Of a stretch of 64,000 nt of DNA, positions 16,758-23,980 are shown piece by piece. The notes under the pieces are model-generated. The model saw nothing but the letters and a program-made list of their open reading frames with translations. It did not search any database and had not been told where the DNA came from. The number at the start of each line of letters is the position of its first letter. Position 1 is the first letter of the stretch. The position numbers were made by a program, and so were the translations under genes. Location of the stretch: NCBI RefSeq assembly GCF_034259205.1, contig NZ_CP139487.1, forward strand, positions 1,736,001 to 1,800,000, in the 5' to 3' direction. The DNA comes from Peredibacter starrii. GTDB taxonomy: Bacteria > Bdellovibrionota > Bacteriovoracia > Bacteriovoracales > Bacteriovoracaceae.

Positions 16758-17651
16758 TTAATTACTAACGTGGAAGTCTTGCCAGAACTTTTTGCGGCAG
16801 GCCTCAATGGTTCTCGCCACGGTTGTACCAGAAAGTCTTTTTACAAGTTCTTTTTGATTATAGGCCTGGCCATAGAAGTTCAAGTGATAGTTCCAGAAGA
16901 GACGATAGGTTTCTTTTAAAATGCTCTCATGATTGGGAGCTTTGAAGAGATCAATATCTTTTCCTTTCACAAACACATATTGAGGAGCGATTTCAGTTTG
17001 AAAAGCTTCTTGCGCATTTCCTAATAGTCCTACAAATTCTTCCAGACTCACGCCCTCTGCCAATTGCTTTTTAAGTTGTGCCGTCAGAAAGCAGCTGTTC
17101 TTCATTTTGTTGTAACCATTTAGCATGAAGATCTTATCAACTTCATTGTAAAAGAAGTCCACGAAGTCGGAACGGTAGTAAGAGAAGTGTTCATGGAAGA
17201 CCGTATGGGGATTAAAGCCGGGAAAGTTCTTTTTATAAAAAGGTTTGAGAGTACTTTCATAGAAGCTTACTAACTCTTCATCGATGGTTGTTTCTTTTTC
17301 CTCTATGAAAACATCAATTTCTGCATGACCCAACTCATGAAAGATGGTTGAGTTTTTGTAAGTCGCGTACTGTGGTCCTCTGATCTCACAGGCATCTTTA
17401 ATACTTGAACCATTTAAAAGTGCTTTATCAAGATTGATGAGATTGAGATTTCCATTATAAGTGGCCACTGCATCCGGACTCATCACTTGCCCTAGAGGAC
17501 CAAAGGGTCTGATCCTGACATGATGATGAAGTTCTTGCGCCCTGGATGTTTTTGAAAGGAGTAGATCTGCTTTAAGCCCCTCTATAAAAGGAGCAACGTT
17601 GTTAGCAAGAGCGGAAGTCGAGACTGCAAGAAGTAGAATAAAAGTTTTCAT
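16758..17651 (-). CDS. secreted protein with HExxH metallopeptidase motif
   Basis: A 297-residue exported protein with signal peptide KTFILLLAVSTSALA. A zinc-binding HExxH is present as STIFHELGHAEIDVF (His105, Glu106, His109). A possible third ligand lies in VFHEHFSYYRSDF about 45 residues later. The rest is helical with no family I recognise. If active it would be a periplasmic or extracellular zincin. It is separated by 45 bases from the corA start and transcribed in the same direction. HExxH alone is short, so the peptidase call is moderate. Confidence 0.6.
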   Translation of the reverse strand: MKTFILLLAVSTSALANNVAPFIEGLKADLLLSKTSRAQELHHHVRIRPFGPLGQVMSPDAVATYNGNLNLINLDKALLNGSSIKDACEIRGPQYATYKNSTIFHELGHAEIDVFIEEKETTIDEELVSFYESTLKPFYKKNFPGFNPHTVFHEHFSYYRSDFVDFFYNEVDKIFMLNGYNKMKNSCFLTAQLKKQLAEGVSLEEFVGLLGNAQEAFQTEIAPQYVFVKGKDIDLFKAPNHESILKETYRLFWNYHLNFYGQAYNQKELVKRLSGTTVARTIEACRKKFWQDFHVSN

Positions 17652-17675
17652 ACTTCATGCTAGAACAGTTGATCT

Positions 17676-18374
17676 TTAAGTCAAAGCACGAAGCTCGGCC
17701 AGTGCTCGTTTGATCGCCGGATTAGCGAGTTTTTTTGACTCTTCAATCTGAACTTCTCTTTCTTTTTCAATAGTTGGATTTTTCTCATAAATTCTTGCAA
17801 ACACTGCCAGGTCATGAACTTTTCCCAGATGGTCCTGCAAGTTTATTAAATAATCTGTCTTCTGACCTGTTGCCTCTAAAAGATAACGAACTTCCTTAAT
17901 GGTTTTTCGAAATGAATGGAGATCATCATTATCAAGGGGGTGCTCCCATTCATGAAGCCGCTTAATCATTTCCTGAGCTCTGGCCGGTACATTGGGATTT
18001 TGATTCACTTCATTGGTCGCTGATCTGACTTTGATGTTCAGCTTGTGGAGCTTTGAAGGTTTAAGGGATTTTTTTACTTTTTTACGAAGATGCTTTCTTT
18101 CTTTTTTGAGTTTTTTATTGTCCAGGTTGTAGGCCTTGGCGTTTCTGATGGCCACATCCAGATCGCGAACTTTACCCAAGGTCTTGCCTAATTTTTTGAA
18201 GATCTCATTATCTACAATGCTTCTCATCTTTCGAATGGATACTCGTAAATCATGGACTCTTTTTCTTTTAGGTCGATCTCCCGTCTTTTCTGCCAGGGAG
18301 GTGAGGGCCATGCTTTCATTTTTGATAAAGGATTTAAGTCTATACTTATGAAGATCTTTTTCTGACGGTTTCAT
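17676..18374 (-). CDS. CHAD-domain protein
   Basis: A 232-residue, very basic, all-helical protein. The CHAD signature is seen as KRVHDLRVSIRKMRSIVD near residues 38-55 and SFRKTIKEVRYLLEATGQ near 160, with LQDHLGKVHDLAVFARI close to the end. CHAD domains bind polyphosphate through conserved Lys/Arg/His. It has no catalytic CYTH partner fused. Its start overlaps the end of the upstream DUF475 gene by four bases, so they form an operon. Confidence 0.85.
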   Translation of the reverse strand: MKPSEKDLHKYRLKSFIKNESMALTSLAEKTGDRPKRKRVHDLRVSIRKMRSIVDNEIFKKLGKTLGKVRDLDVAIRNAKAYNLDNKKLKKERKHLRKKVKKSLKPSKLHKLNIKVRSATNEVNQNPNVPARAQEMIKRLHEWEHPLDNDDLHSFRKTIKEVRYLLEATGQKTDYLINLQDHLGKVHDLAVFARIYEKNPTIEKEREVQIEESKKLANPAIKRALAELRALT

Positions 18375-19363
18375 GAGTTCCTCGCATTGTAACGGATGGA
18401 GGAGATAATGGCGGCGCCTATAACAATAATTCCAATCAGTCCCGTGAAGACCTCCGGGATTTCTTTTATGGTTCCGACAAACATAATCATGGCAAGAATG
18501 CCAATGGCATAAAACGCCCCATGCTCCAGATACCGATACTGATGAAGGGTGTTTTTCTCGACTAACATAATCGTGATAGATCGGACAAAAAAGGCACCCA
18601 CACCAAGACCTATCATAATAATAAAAAGATTATTGGTGATCGCAAAGGCTCCGACCACTCCATCAAAAGAGAAGGACGCATCTAAAACTTCTAAATATAA
18701 AAAAAGACTCATACTCGTGCGATTCAGGTCAATATGTTTGCCTTGGCCACTCGAATTTAAAAACTCACTTAGTCCATCAACTAGAATGAAAGTAATGACT
18801 CCACCAATACCGGCGGCGAGAAAATTCATTTGTTCAGAGGGCATTTGAAAACGAGAAAAAAGATAGAGGGTGAAGAGAGTGACGGCAATTTCAGCAGCAT
18901 TGAGTCTTCCCATGGCGCTCAATGGTCTTTCAATGGAATGGATCCAATAGACTTCTTTTCGATGTTCAAAGAAATATTTCATCGCCACTAAGAATAGGAA
19001 CGCTCCTCCGAAGGCCGCAATACTGATTCGGGACTTCATCATGATGTGGGCATAGTCGGCCGGAGAAAAGAGGGCAAGTTTAAGGGCCTCTATGGGATTG
19101 ATGTGGCCCAGGACACCGACAAGAATAAGAGGGAAAACCAAACGCATTCCGAACACCGCAATTAAAATCCCCCAAGTCAGGAAACGATGCTGCCACTTAT
19201 GTGTCATCTTTTTTAAGATGAGGGCGTTCACTACGGCATTATCAAAGGAAAGAGATATTTCAAGGATGGAAAGCACCAGAGCAATGAACCAGGCCTTGAA
19301 AGCACCTCTGATTGTTCCAGTGTATGAGTGGCCCACCACCAGTGCTGCAATACCTCCTACCAC
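18371..19363 (-). CDS. DUF475 (TerC-like) integral membrane protein; start uncertain
   Basis: A membrane protein with about eight to nine helices. The TerC/DUF475 signature is ILEISLSFDNAVVNALILKK, with a second repeat SFSFDGVVGAFAITNNLFII. The acidic residues in these repeats probably bind metal. The first start codon in frame is the GTG at 19363, but it falls inside what looks like the first membrane helix. The frame continues upstream as IKYFKNAIIGA before any other ATG/GTG/TTG, and the AUA at 19394-19396 overlaps the GST stop as ATAA. See findings. Operon with the GST gene upstream and CHAD downstream. Confidence 0.75.
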   Translation of the reverse strand: MVGGIAALVVGHSYTGTIRGAFKAWFIALVLSILEISLSFDNAVVNALILKKMTHKWQHRFLTWGILIAVFGMRLVFPLILVGVLGHINPIEALKLALFSPADYAHIMMKSRISIAAFGGAFLFLVAMKYFFEHRKEVYWIHSIERPLSAMGRLNAAEIAVTLFTLYLFSRFQMPSEQMNFLAAGIGGVITFILVDGLSEFLNSSGQGKHIDLNRTSMSLFLYLEVLDASFSFDGVVGAFAITNNLFIIMIGLGVGAFFVRSITIMLVEKNTLHQYRYLEHGAFYAIGILAMIMFVGTIKEIPEVFTGLIGIIVIGAAIISSIRYNARNS

Positions 19364-19392
19364 CGCACCGATGATGGCGTTCTTAAAATATT

Positions 19393-20088
19393 TTATGGAC
19401 GTGGTCCCTGGCCGAAGAGAATCTTCTTCGCTTCATCCGTCATTGGGGCATCCGGATTCGTTATCTCTTTTGCCATCTCGTAGACTTTTTTCACCGCCTC
19501 ACGTTCGAAGATTCTATGAAACCATCGTTCAAGATGAGGATAGTCACTTAGTTTTTGTCCTTGATGCTGATAGGGTACAATCCAGGGATAGATCGCCATA
19601 TCGGCAATGGTATATTGATTGGCCGCGACCCAATCTCTGTCTGCCAGGTGTTTATTCAAGACGCCATACAGGCGGGAGGTTTCTTTTACGTATCTATCAA
19701 TGGCATAGGGTATTTTCTCGGGAGCATAGTTTCGAAAGTGGTGGTTCTGTCCGGCCATGGGACCCAGGCCCGCAACTTGCCAATACAACCACTGGGCCAC
19801 TTCAACTTTTGCGCGCACACTGGTAGGAAGAAACTGACGACGTTTTTCGGCCAGGTACCAGAGAATCGCTCCTGATTCAAAAATGGGAAGCGGGCCGTTT
19901 GCATCTTCAGGCCCTTGATCCACAATTGCTGGAATTCGATTATTGGGTGAAATGGCGAGAAATTCAGGCTTAAACTGCTCGCCCTTGCCAATGTTCACAG
20001 TATGCAGACGATACGGTGTTCCAGACTCTTCCAGGAAAATCCGTATTTTGTGTCCATTGGGAGTGGTCCAATAATATAAATCAATCAT
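19393..20088 (-). CDS. glutathione S-transferase family protein, YfcG-like
   Basis: A 231-residue GST. The N-terminal thioredoxin fold has LYYWTTPNGHKIRIFLEESG (the T-P-N-G loop typical of YfcG/Ure2-like GSTs), NNRIPAIVD with the cis-Pro, and the glutathione gamma-Glu-binding IFESGAILWYL. The C-terminal helical domain has YTIADMAIYPWI, the N-capping box. YfcG-like GSTs act as disulfide-bond reductases with glutathione. AAGGAAGG precedes the ATG. It heads an operon with DUF475 and CHAD. Confidence 0.85.
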   Translation of the reverse strand: MIDLYYWTTPNGHKIRIFLEESGTPYRLHTVNIGKGEQFKPEFLAISPNNRIPAIVDQGPEDANGPLPIFESGAILWYLAEKRRQFLPTSVRAKVEVAQWLYWQVAGLGPMAGQNHHFRNYAPEKIPYAIDRYVKETSRLYGVLNKHLADRDWVAANQYTIADMAIYPWIVPYQHQGQKLSDYPHLERWFHRIFEREAVKKVYEMAKEITNPDAPMTDEAKKILFGQGPRP

Positions 20089-20163
20089 GTTTCCTTCCTT
20101 GTTAGCTCTAATAAATGCTAATGAGGGCTTTATGAGTCATGCAAGACGGACTAGAATGGGGTC

Positions 20164-20370
20164 ATGGATTCAGGCCAAGTAAGTTTATTTATAAAAATGA
20201 TTAGAGAAGAGTATAAGTTGAGCGAAACAGAGCTCACTATTATCACACGTCGCATGCTGGCCGATGATCGTGAATTCGACCGCATCTGGAAACTATACAA
20301 AAGTAAGTCGATTCGAGTGTACGGCGGATTTGATGAATTCAAATCAGTGTTGCAGGACTTACTCAACTAG
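20164..20370 (+). CDS. small cytosolic protein, 68 residues
   Basis: A helical, charged protein (MDSGQVSLFIKMIREEY, ITRRMLADDREFDRIW, GGFDEFKSVLQDLLN). I do not recognise the family. It ends ten bases before the FrnE-like gene, so the two are probably co-transcribed. TAGAAT lies exactly six bases before the ATG and the GGGGT between them is a poor Shine-Dalgarno. Confidence 0.6.
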   Translation: MDSGQVSLFIKMIREEYKLSETELTIITRRMLADDREFDRIWKLYKSKSIRVYGGFDEFKSVLQDLLN

Positions 20371-20380
20371 GGAGGTCCCT

Positions 20381-21016
20381 ATGATTCAAATTGAAGTTTG
20401 GTCAGATATTAATTGTCCATTTTGTTATATTGGAAAGCGCCATCTTGAGGCCGCCCTGGAGAAATTTTCTGATAAGGGTGACGTGGTTGTTGAATGGAAA
20501 AGTTTTGAACTTGATCCCATGGCCAATCCTCCTAAGGGTGCTAACCATCACGAGCTTCTGGCGAAGAAATATAATAAAGATGTGGCATGGGCAAAAGAGA
20601 TGGATAAGAATCTCACCGACATGGCGAGAAAGTCAGGACTGGATTTCCATATGGAGAAACAAGTTCCGGCCAATTCCTTTAATGCTCACCGCTTAATTCA
20701 TCTGGCGAAACAAAATCATCTTCAAGATCAAATGAAAGAGCGTCTTCTTAAGGCCAAATTCACTGAGGGCAAAGACATTGGAGATACTGAAGTCCTTAAG
20801 CTATTAGGGATTGAATTAGGCCTTGATCAGAAAGAATTGGATGAGCTTTTCTCAGGAAACCGTTTTGTGACGGATGTCCGTGAAGATGAAGAAATTGCAA
20901 CAGAGCTTGGGATTCGAGGCGTGCCATTTTTTGTTTTTAACAAAAAATATGGTGTATCTGGTGCTCAGCCCGTAGAAGTGTTTTCGGAAATTTTAGATAA
21001 AGTGAACAATGAATAA
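20381..21016 (+). CDS. DsbA-family oxidoreductase, FrnE-like
   Basis: A 211-residue cytosolic thioredoxin-fold protein of the FrnE/2-hydroxychromene isomerase-like branch of DsbA. The active site is WSDINCPFCYIGKRHLE (CPFC at residues 12-15). The helical insert follows, with AHRLIHLAKQ, and the cis-Pro loop is RGVPFFVFN. No signal peptide, so it acts in the cytosol. The frame is open from 20264, but GGAGG directly before the ATG at 20381 and the family start fix the beginning. It overlaps the next gene by eight bases. Confidence 0.9.
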   Translation: MIQIEVWSDINCPFCYIGKRHLEAALEKFSDKGDVVVEWKSFELDPMANPPKGANHHELLAKKYNKDVAWAKEMDKNLTDMARKSGLDFHMEKQVPANSFNAHRLIHLAKQNHLQDQMKERLLKAKFTEGKDIGDTEVLKLLGIELGLDQKELDELFSGNRFVTDVREDEEIATELGIRGVPFFVFNKKYGVSGAQPVEVFSEILDKVNNE

Positions 21017-21971
21017 AGAGCAGTTTTATCAGAGTGGTTACGAGTTTCTCGAAAAGCTATTCACTGAATTCAGTGAAGAAGAAATTCAATTTGAAAAACA
21101 TTGGTCAATTGATCACTTGTGTTTTCGTACGGGCTCGGACGAGAGTTATGAACACTTTAAATCACTGTTCGTAGACTTTGGAAGACTTCTGATCGAAAGC
21201 CCGGTAAACGGCCGCTTGATTTCAACATTCAAGTTATTTGAACCTTTCCGCTATAAGCACTGGTTTATCGATTTGGTAGAACTTCCTGCGCCCAAGAAAG
21301 GGAAGGTGACCAAAGAGGGCTTTGAGCATATTGAAGTCGTGATTGATGTTCCTTTTGCTGACATCATCAATCGCTATCAGGGCAAGACTTTCGCTGGCGG
21401 CGGCCTTTCAAAACTTTTTAACCGAGAGTTGGAAATGGAATTAAAGTCCGGTGCCGTGAAATTTCACCATCTCTCCCTAGAAAGCGTGGTGAATCTTGAG
21501 GCCAACACCAAGGTCTTTCATGCACTGATGAACTCTCAGGTGCTCGAGAAATTGAAATTCTATGAACCTCTGGTGACCGGCACTTTCCCTCTCAATCTAC
21601 ATCGAACAGATTCGGATCTGGATATTCTAATCCCTGCAAAAGTAGAAGAAGTTAAAGCACTCTTTCCCGGGGCCACTGTTTCAGAAAACGTCCTTAGTTT
21701 CACTTTTGAGGGTGTCCCATTCGAAATTTACTGCGATTCAATTCCGGCAGTGAAACAAAAGGCTTCAATCCATTTCCAAGTGGAAGAAAAACTTTTAAAA
21801 CTCGGCGGTGAGCTTTTCTACCAAGACCTAAAAGAACTTCGCTCTCAAGGTCTAAAAACCGAGCCTGCTTTTGCACAAAGACTTCATCTCAAAGATGATC
21901 CTTATGAGGCCCTCTTAAATCTTCGCCATTACACTGAGGAAGAACTCGAGAAGCTCATTTATGGAGATTAA
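21009..21971 (+). CDS. YecM-like domain fused to DUF4269
   Basis: A 320-residue protein made of two known families. Residues 1-165 match YecM (a glyoxalase/VOC-like fold): SIDHLCFRTGSDESYEHFK, the ESPVNGRLISTFKL strand, FIDLVELPAPKKG and GFEHIEVVI. Residues 175-315 match DUF4269: LVTGTFPLNLHRTDSDLDIL, a nucleotidyltransferase-like G-T-x-P...S-D-L-D-I, then VPFEIYC and QGLKTEPAFAQRLHLKDDPY. Neither family has a proven function. It overlaps the FrnE-like gene by eight bases and the GNAT gene by eleven, so all three belong to one operon. Confidence 0.8.
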   Translation: MNKEQFYQSGYEFLEKLFTEFSEEEIQFEKHWSIDHLCFRTGSDESYEHFKSLFVDFGRLLIESPVNGRLISTFKLFEPFRYKHWFIDLVELPAPKKGKVTKEGFEHIEVVIDVPFADIINRYQGKTFAGGGLSKLFNRELEMELKSGAVKFHHLSLESVVNLEANTKVFHALMNSQVLEKLKFYEPLVTGTFPLNLHRTDSDLDILIPAKVEEVKALFPGATVSENVLSFTFEGVPFEIYCDSIPAVKQKASIHFQVEEKLLKLGGELFYQDLKELRSQGLKTEPAFAQRLHLKDDPYEALLNLRHYTEEELEKLIYGD

Positions 21972-22473
21972 AACTTCGCGGCTCCTCATTCGCCCCTGGA
22001 AAGATGAGGACGTTAAGCACTATCTCGCAATGTCTGTGGACGTGGGCTACAACTGCTTTACACCACCGGGAGTCTATCTCGTTAAAGACGAAGGTGAGGC
22101 CCTGACAAAAGTCCGCCTACGCATAAAAAACTTCACCGATTCCGGAATAGGGAAGTTTCCTATCTTCTTAAAAGAGACAGGAGAATTCATCGGAACCTGC
22201 GGTGCCGACAAATTTGATCTTGATGGAAAACAAGAATACGAACTTGGTTATCGCTTTATGCTAAATCATTGGAACAAGGGTTATGCCACGGAATCCGCAA
22301 ACGCTCTCCTTGATTACCTATTAAAAGATTTAAAACTTCCACAAGTTCATGCTTTTGCTGTTTATCAAAATCCAGCGTCTCTTAAAGTCATTGAGAAAGT
22401 TGGCTTTACCTATCTAAGAGACTTCATGTGGTCTAACCTAGTTCACAGGCTTTACATTAAGTCTTGTTCTTAG
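21961..22473 (+). CDS. GNAT-family N-acetyltransferase
   Basis: A 170-residue acetyltransferase of the RimJ/RimL type. It opens IKTSRLLIRPWKDEDVKHYL, has ELGYRFMLNHWNKGYATESA (acetyl-CoA-binding loop Q/R-x-x-G-x-G/A in variant form NKGYATE) and HAFAVYQNPASLKVIEKVGF. It would acetylate an amine or protein N-terminus in the cytosol; the substrate is unknown. It overlaps the YecM-DUF4269 gene by eleven bases and ends convergent with the 22457 gene, overlapping 17 bases. Confidence 0.85.
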   Translation: MEIKTSRLLIRPWKDEDVKHYLAMSVDVGYNCFTPPGVYLVKDEGEALTKVRLRIKNFTDSGIGKFPIFLKETGEFIGTCGADKFDLDGKQEYELGYRFMLNHWNKGYATESANALLDYLLKDLKLPQVHAFAVYQNPASLKVIEKVGFTYLRDFMWSNLVHRLYIKSCS

Positions 22474-22990
22474 GATCAAAAATCGGCGCCTCATGACGAA
22501 GCTCTCCGTCTTTTTTGATTTCAATTGTGCCACCGGTCTTATGTGAAAAGATCATTTGGCCTTCCATCTTTTGTTCCGTCTCAACTGCACAGTTTTCACA
22601 TTGAGTGATCTTTCCGGCCTGACCCTTACGATCTTCTAGATTGTATTCAGCTCCACAAGTCTCGCAAATGGCGGCGGTATACTTCTCGGAAGGCACCTGA
22701 TTCTTCACTTCAACTTTGTTTTTCGCCATGTTCTTTGTATGAGTCATGGTGCGACTGCTGGTTGACCCACTGATAAATGGCATTGAAGCAGTTTTCGGTT
22801 TTACAATTTCTGGCTCCGGCGCTTCTTGAATAATTTCGAGATCGCTCGCCCGAATATTGGCGCGAGTGCCATTGGCAAGCATACAGGCCGCATTCTTGCG
22901 CCCCATCTCGTCCTGACTGACATTCGTAATTCGGACAATTTCACCCAAATATCTTCCAGCTATGACCTTGGCTTTAATGATTTTACTCAT
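22457..22990 (-). CDS. zinc-ribbon protein with a KOW-like N-terminus
   Basis: A 177-residue cytosolic protein. Residues 1-55 look like a small beta-barrel (AKVIAGRYLGEIVRITNVSQ, RANIRASDLEII), similar to KOW/SH3 nucleic-acid-binding domains. A low-complexity linker follows (SGSTSSRTMTHTKNMAKN). Residues 108-135 hold a four-cysteine zinc ribbon: AICETCGAEY and ITQCENCAVE. The tail is another strand-rich stretch (SHKTGGTIEIKKDGEL). A role in RNA or DNA binding is inferred. TATAAT lies exactly six bases before the ATG; it is divergent from the HNH gene. Confidence 0.65.
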   Translation of the reverse strand: MSKIIKAKVIAGRYLGEIVRITNVSQDEMGRKNAACMLANGTRANIRASDLEIIQEAPEPEIVKPKTASMPFISGSTSSRTMTHTKNMAKNKVEVKNQVPSEKYTAAICETCGAEYNLEDRKGQAGKITQCENCAVETEQKMEGQMIFSHKTGGTIEIKKDGELRHEAPIFDPKNKT

Positions 22991-22996
22991 GCCTTC

Positions 22997-23024
22997 ATTA
23001 TAAACCTCCTTAGATAAGTGTCCA
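22997..23024 (-). promoter_or_regulatory. consensus promoter for a leaderless mRNA
   Basis: Minus strand: TGGACA (23019-23024), a 16-base spacer and a perfect TATAAT (22997-23002). Six bases separate it from the ATG at 22990. The AGGAGG further up lies before the -10 and so would not be in the transcript. Confidence 0.6.
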
Positions 23025-23043
23025 CCTCCTGAATCCGTCGATT

Positions 23044-23068
23044 ACTTTCGCCAGCGGAAGTGATTTTT
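23044..23068 (+). repeat. palindrome copy upstream of the HNH gene
   Basis: ACTTTCGCCAGCGGAAGT is an imperfect palindrome with an eight-base stem (one G-T type mismatch) around CA, followed by GATTTTT. Twenty-four bases from ACTTTCG to GATTTT are identical to the right-hand copy at 38.25-38.27 kb read on the minus strand. Confidence 0.75.
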
Positions 23069-23074
23069 AAATAG

Positions 23075-23103
23075 TTGACAGTTCCGTATCTTTTCCGTAT
23101 TGT
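23075..23103 (+). promoter_or_regulatory. HNH promoter with tandem CCGTAT repeats
   Basis: A perfect TTGACA (23075-23080), a 17-base spacer and TATTGT (23098-23103). The spacer holds CCGTAT-CTTTT-CCGTAT, a direct repeat with an 11-base period that overlaps the -10; a repressor operator is a possible reading. The ATG at 23111 is seven bases after the -10, without Shine-Dalgarno. Confidence 0.65.
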
Positions 23104-23110
23104 TTCTAGC

Positions 23111-23980
23111 ATGAGACTAAATCATGTTGCAAATAAAATTTTACTTGGTGATACAAAAAAGCTCACGGGGACCGAAAGGGCAGTGACGGTAAAACTGCTT
23201 CATCATCTCAAAGAGATAGAGAGAAGAAAGCTTTACAGCGACTTAAAGTACTCCTCATTATTCTCCTATTGTGTAAAAGAGCTTGGGTATTCTGAGGGAG
23301 CCGCCCAGAGACGAATTGTTGCCGCTCGAGCACTGGCCGAGATGCCAGAAATTGAGAAGAAAATCGAAGAGGGGAAATTAAATCTCACAAATATTTCATT
23401 AGTGAATCAATTTATAGATGATCCCATTCAAAAGCGCGAGGTCTTCAAGGAGGTTGAAAATTTAACTAAGAAAGAATGTGAGCAAAAACTTTTTGAGATC
23501 ACCGGTAAAGAAATCACACCGGATAAAAATAAACGAATTTCAAAAAATAAGATTCAAGTGGCCGTGGTGCTATCTGATGAAACGATGGAGTTAGTTGATC
23601 AACTCAAAAACCTGCTTGGTAAAGAGATGGAGATGGATCAATTGGTTCAGTTCATGGCAAAGAAGGCCATTGAATCAATTGAAAAAACGAAGTTCAGACA
23701 AACAAAGCCGCGCCAATCACTTTCGCCAGCGGTCCGCAGGCACGGAGTGAAAGTAGGAAGAGCAATTCCAGCGTCAGTAAAACGCACAGTCTATGCACGA
23801 GATAAAAAATGCACTAATTGTGGATCAACTCATAACTTAAACTATGACCACATCATTCCATATTCAATGGGTGGGCCAGCTTCAGTCGAGAATATAAGAC
23901 TTTTATGTAGGGAGTGTAATCAGAGAGGCAGAATAAGAGCGGGGCTAAAGGCGCCCCGCCCGAAAGTGATTATAATTTGA
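23111..23980 (+). CDS. HNH endonuclease
   Basis: A 289-residue protein. The N-terminal 190 residues are helical (SLFSYCVKELGYSEGAAQRR, an HTH-like stretch, and EMPEIEKKIEEGKLNLTNIS), as in the DUF222-type HNH proteins. The C-terminal HNH nuclease begins around residue 225: RDKKCTNCGSTHNLNYDHII, then MGGPASVENIRLLCRECNQR, with both zinc C-x2-C pairs and the D-H catalytic motif intact. The ATG at 23111 fits the promoter; the upstream GTG-type extension does not. The last 11 bases overlap the convergent nuclease gene. Possible role: cleavage at the repeated palindrome (inference). Confidence 0.85.
   Translation: MRLNHVANKILLGDTKKLTGTERAVTVKLLHHLKEIERRKLYSDLKYSSLFSYCVKELGYSEGAAQRRIVAARALAEMPEIEKKIEEGKLNLTNISLVNQFIDDPIQKREVFKEVENLTKKECEQKLFEITGKEITPDKNKRISKNKIQVAVVLSDETMELVDQLKNLLGKEMEMDQLVQFMAKKAIESIEKTKFRQTKPRQSLSPAVRRHGVKVGRAIPASVKRTVYARDKKCTNCGSTHNLNYDHIIPYSMGGPASVENIRLLCRECNQRGRIRAGLKAPRPKVIII
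23715..23754 (+). repeat. palindrome-related sequence inside the HNH gene
   Basis: AATCACTTTCGCCAGCGG at 23715-23732 is identical to the left half and centre of the upstream palindrome. GTGAAAGT at 23747-23754 gives an inverted outer arm. It lies in the linker just before the HNH domain. Confidence 0.55.

Larger units (their letters stand above)
23042..23974 (+). mobile_element. candidate HNH-associated palindrome element
   Basis: The segment starts with the palindrome at 23044, contains a promoter and the HNH gene, and ends with CGAAAGTGATT (23961-23971), which is the inverse of the AATCACTTTCG half of the same palindrome. A shortened unit with two palindromes and a near-identical promoter lies at 38144-38275. 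No target-site duplication or transposase is visible, so mobility is an inference. Confidence 0.35.
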
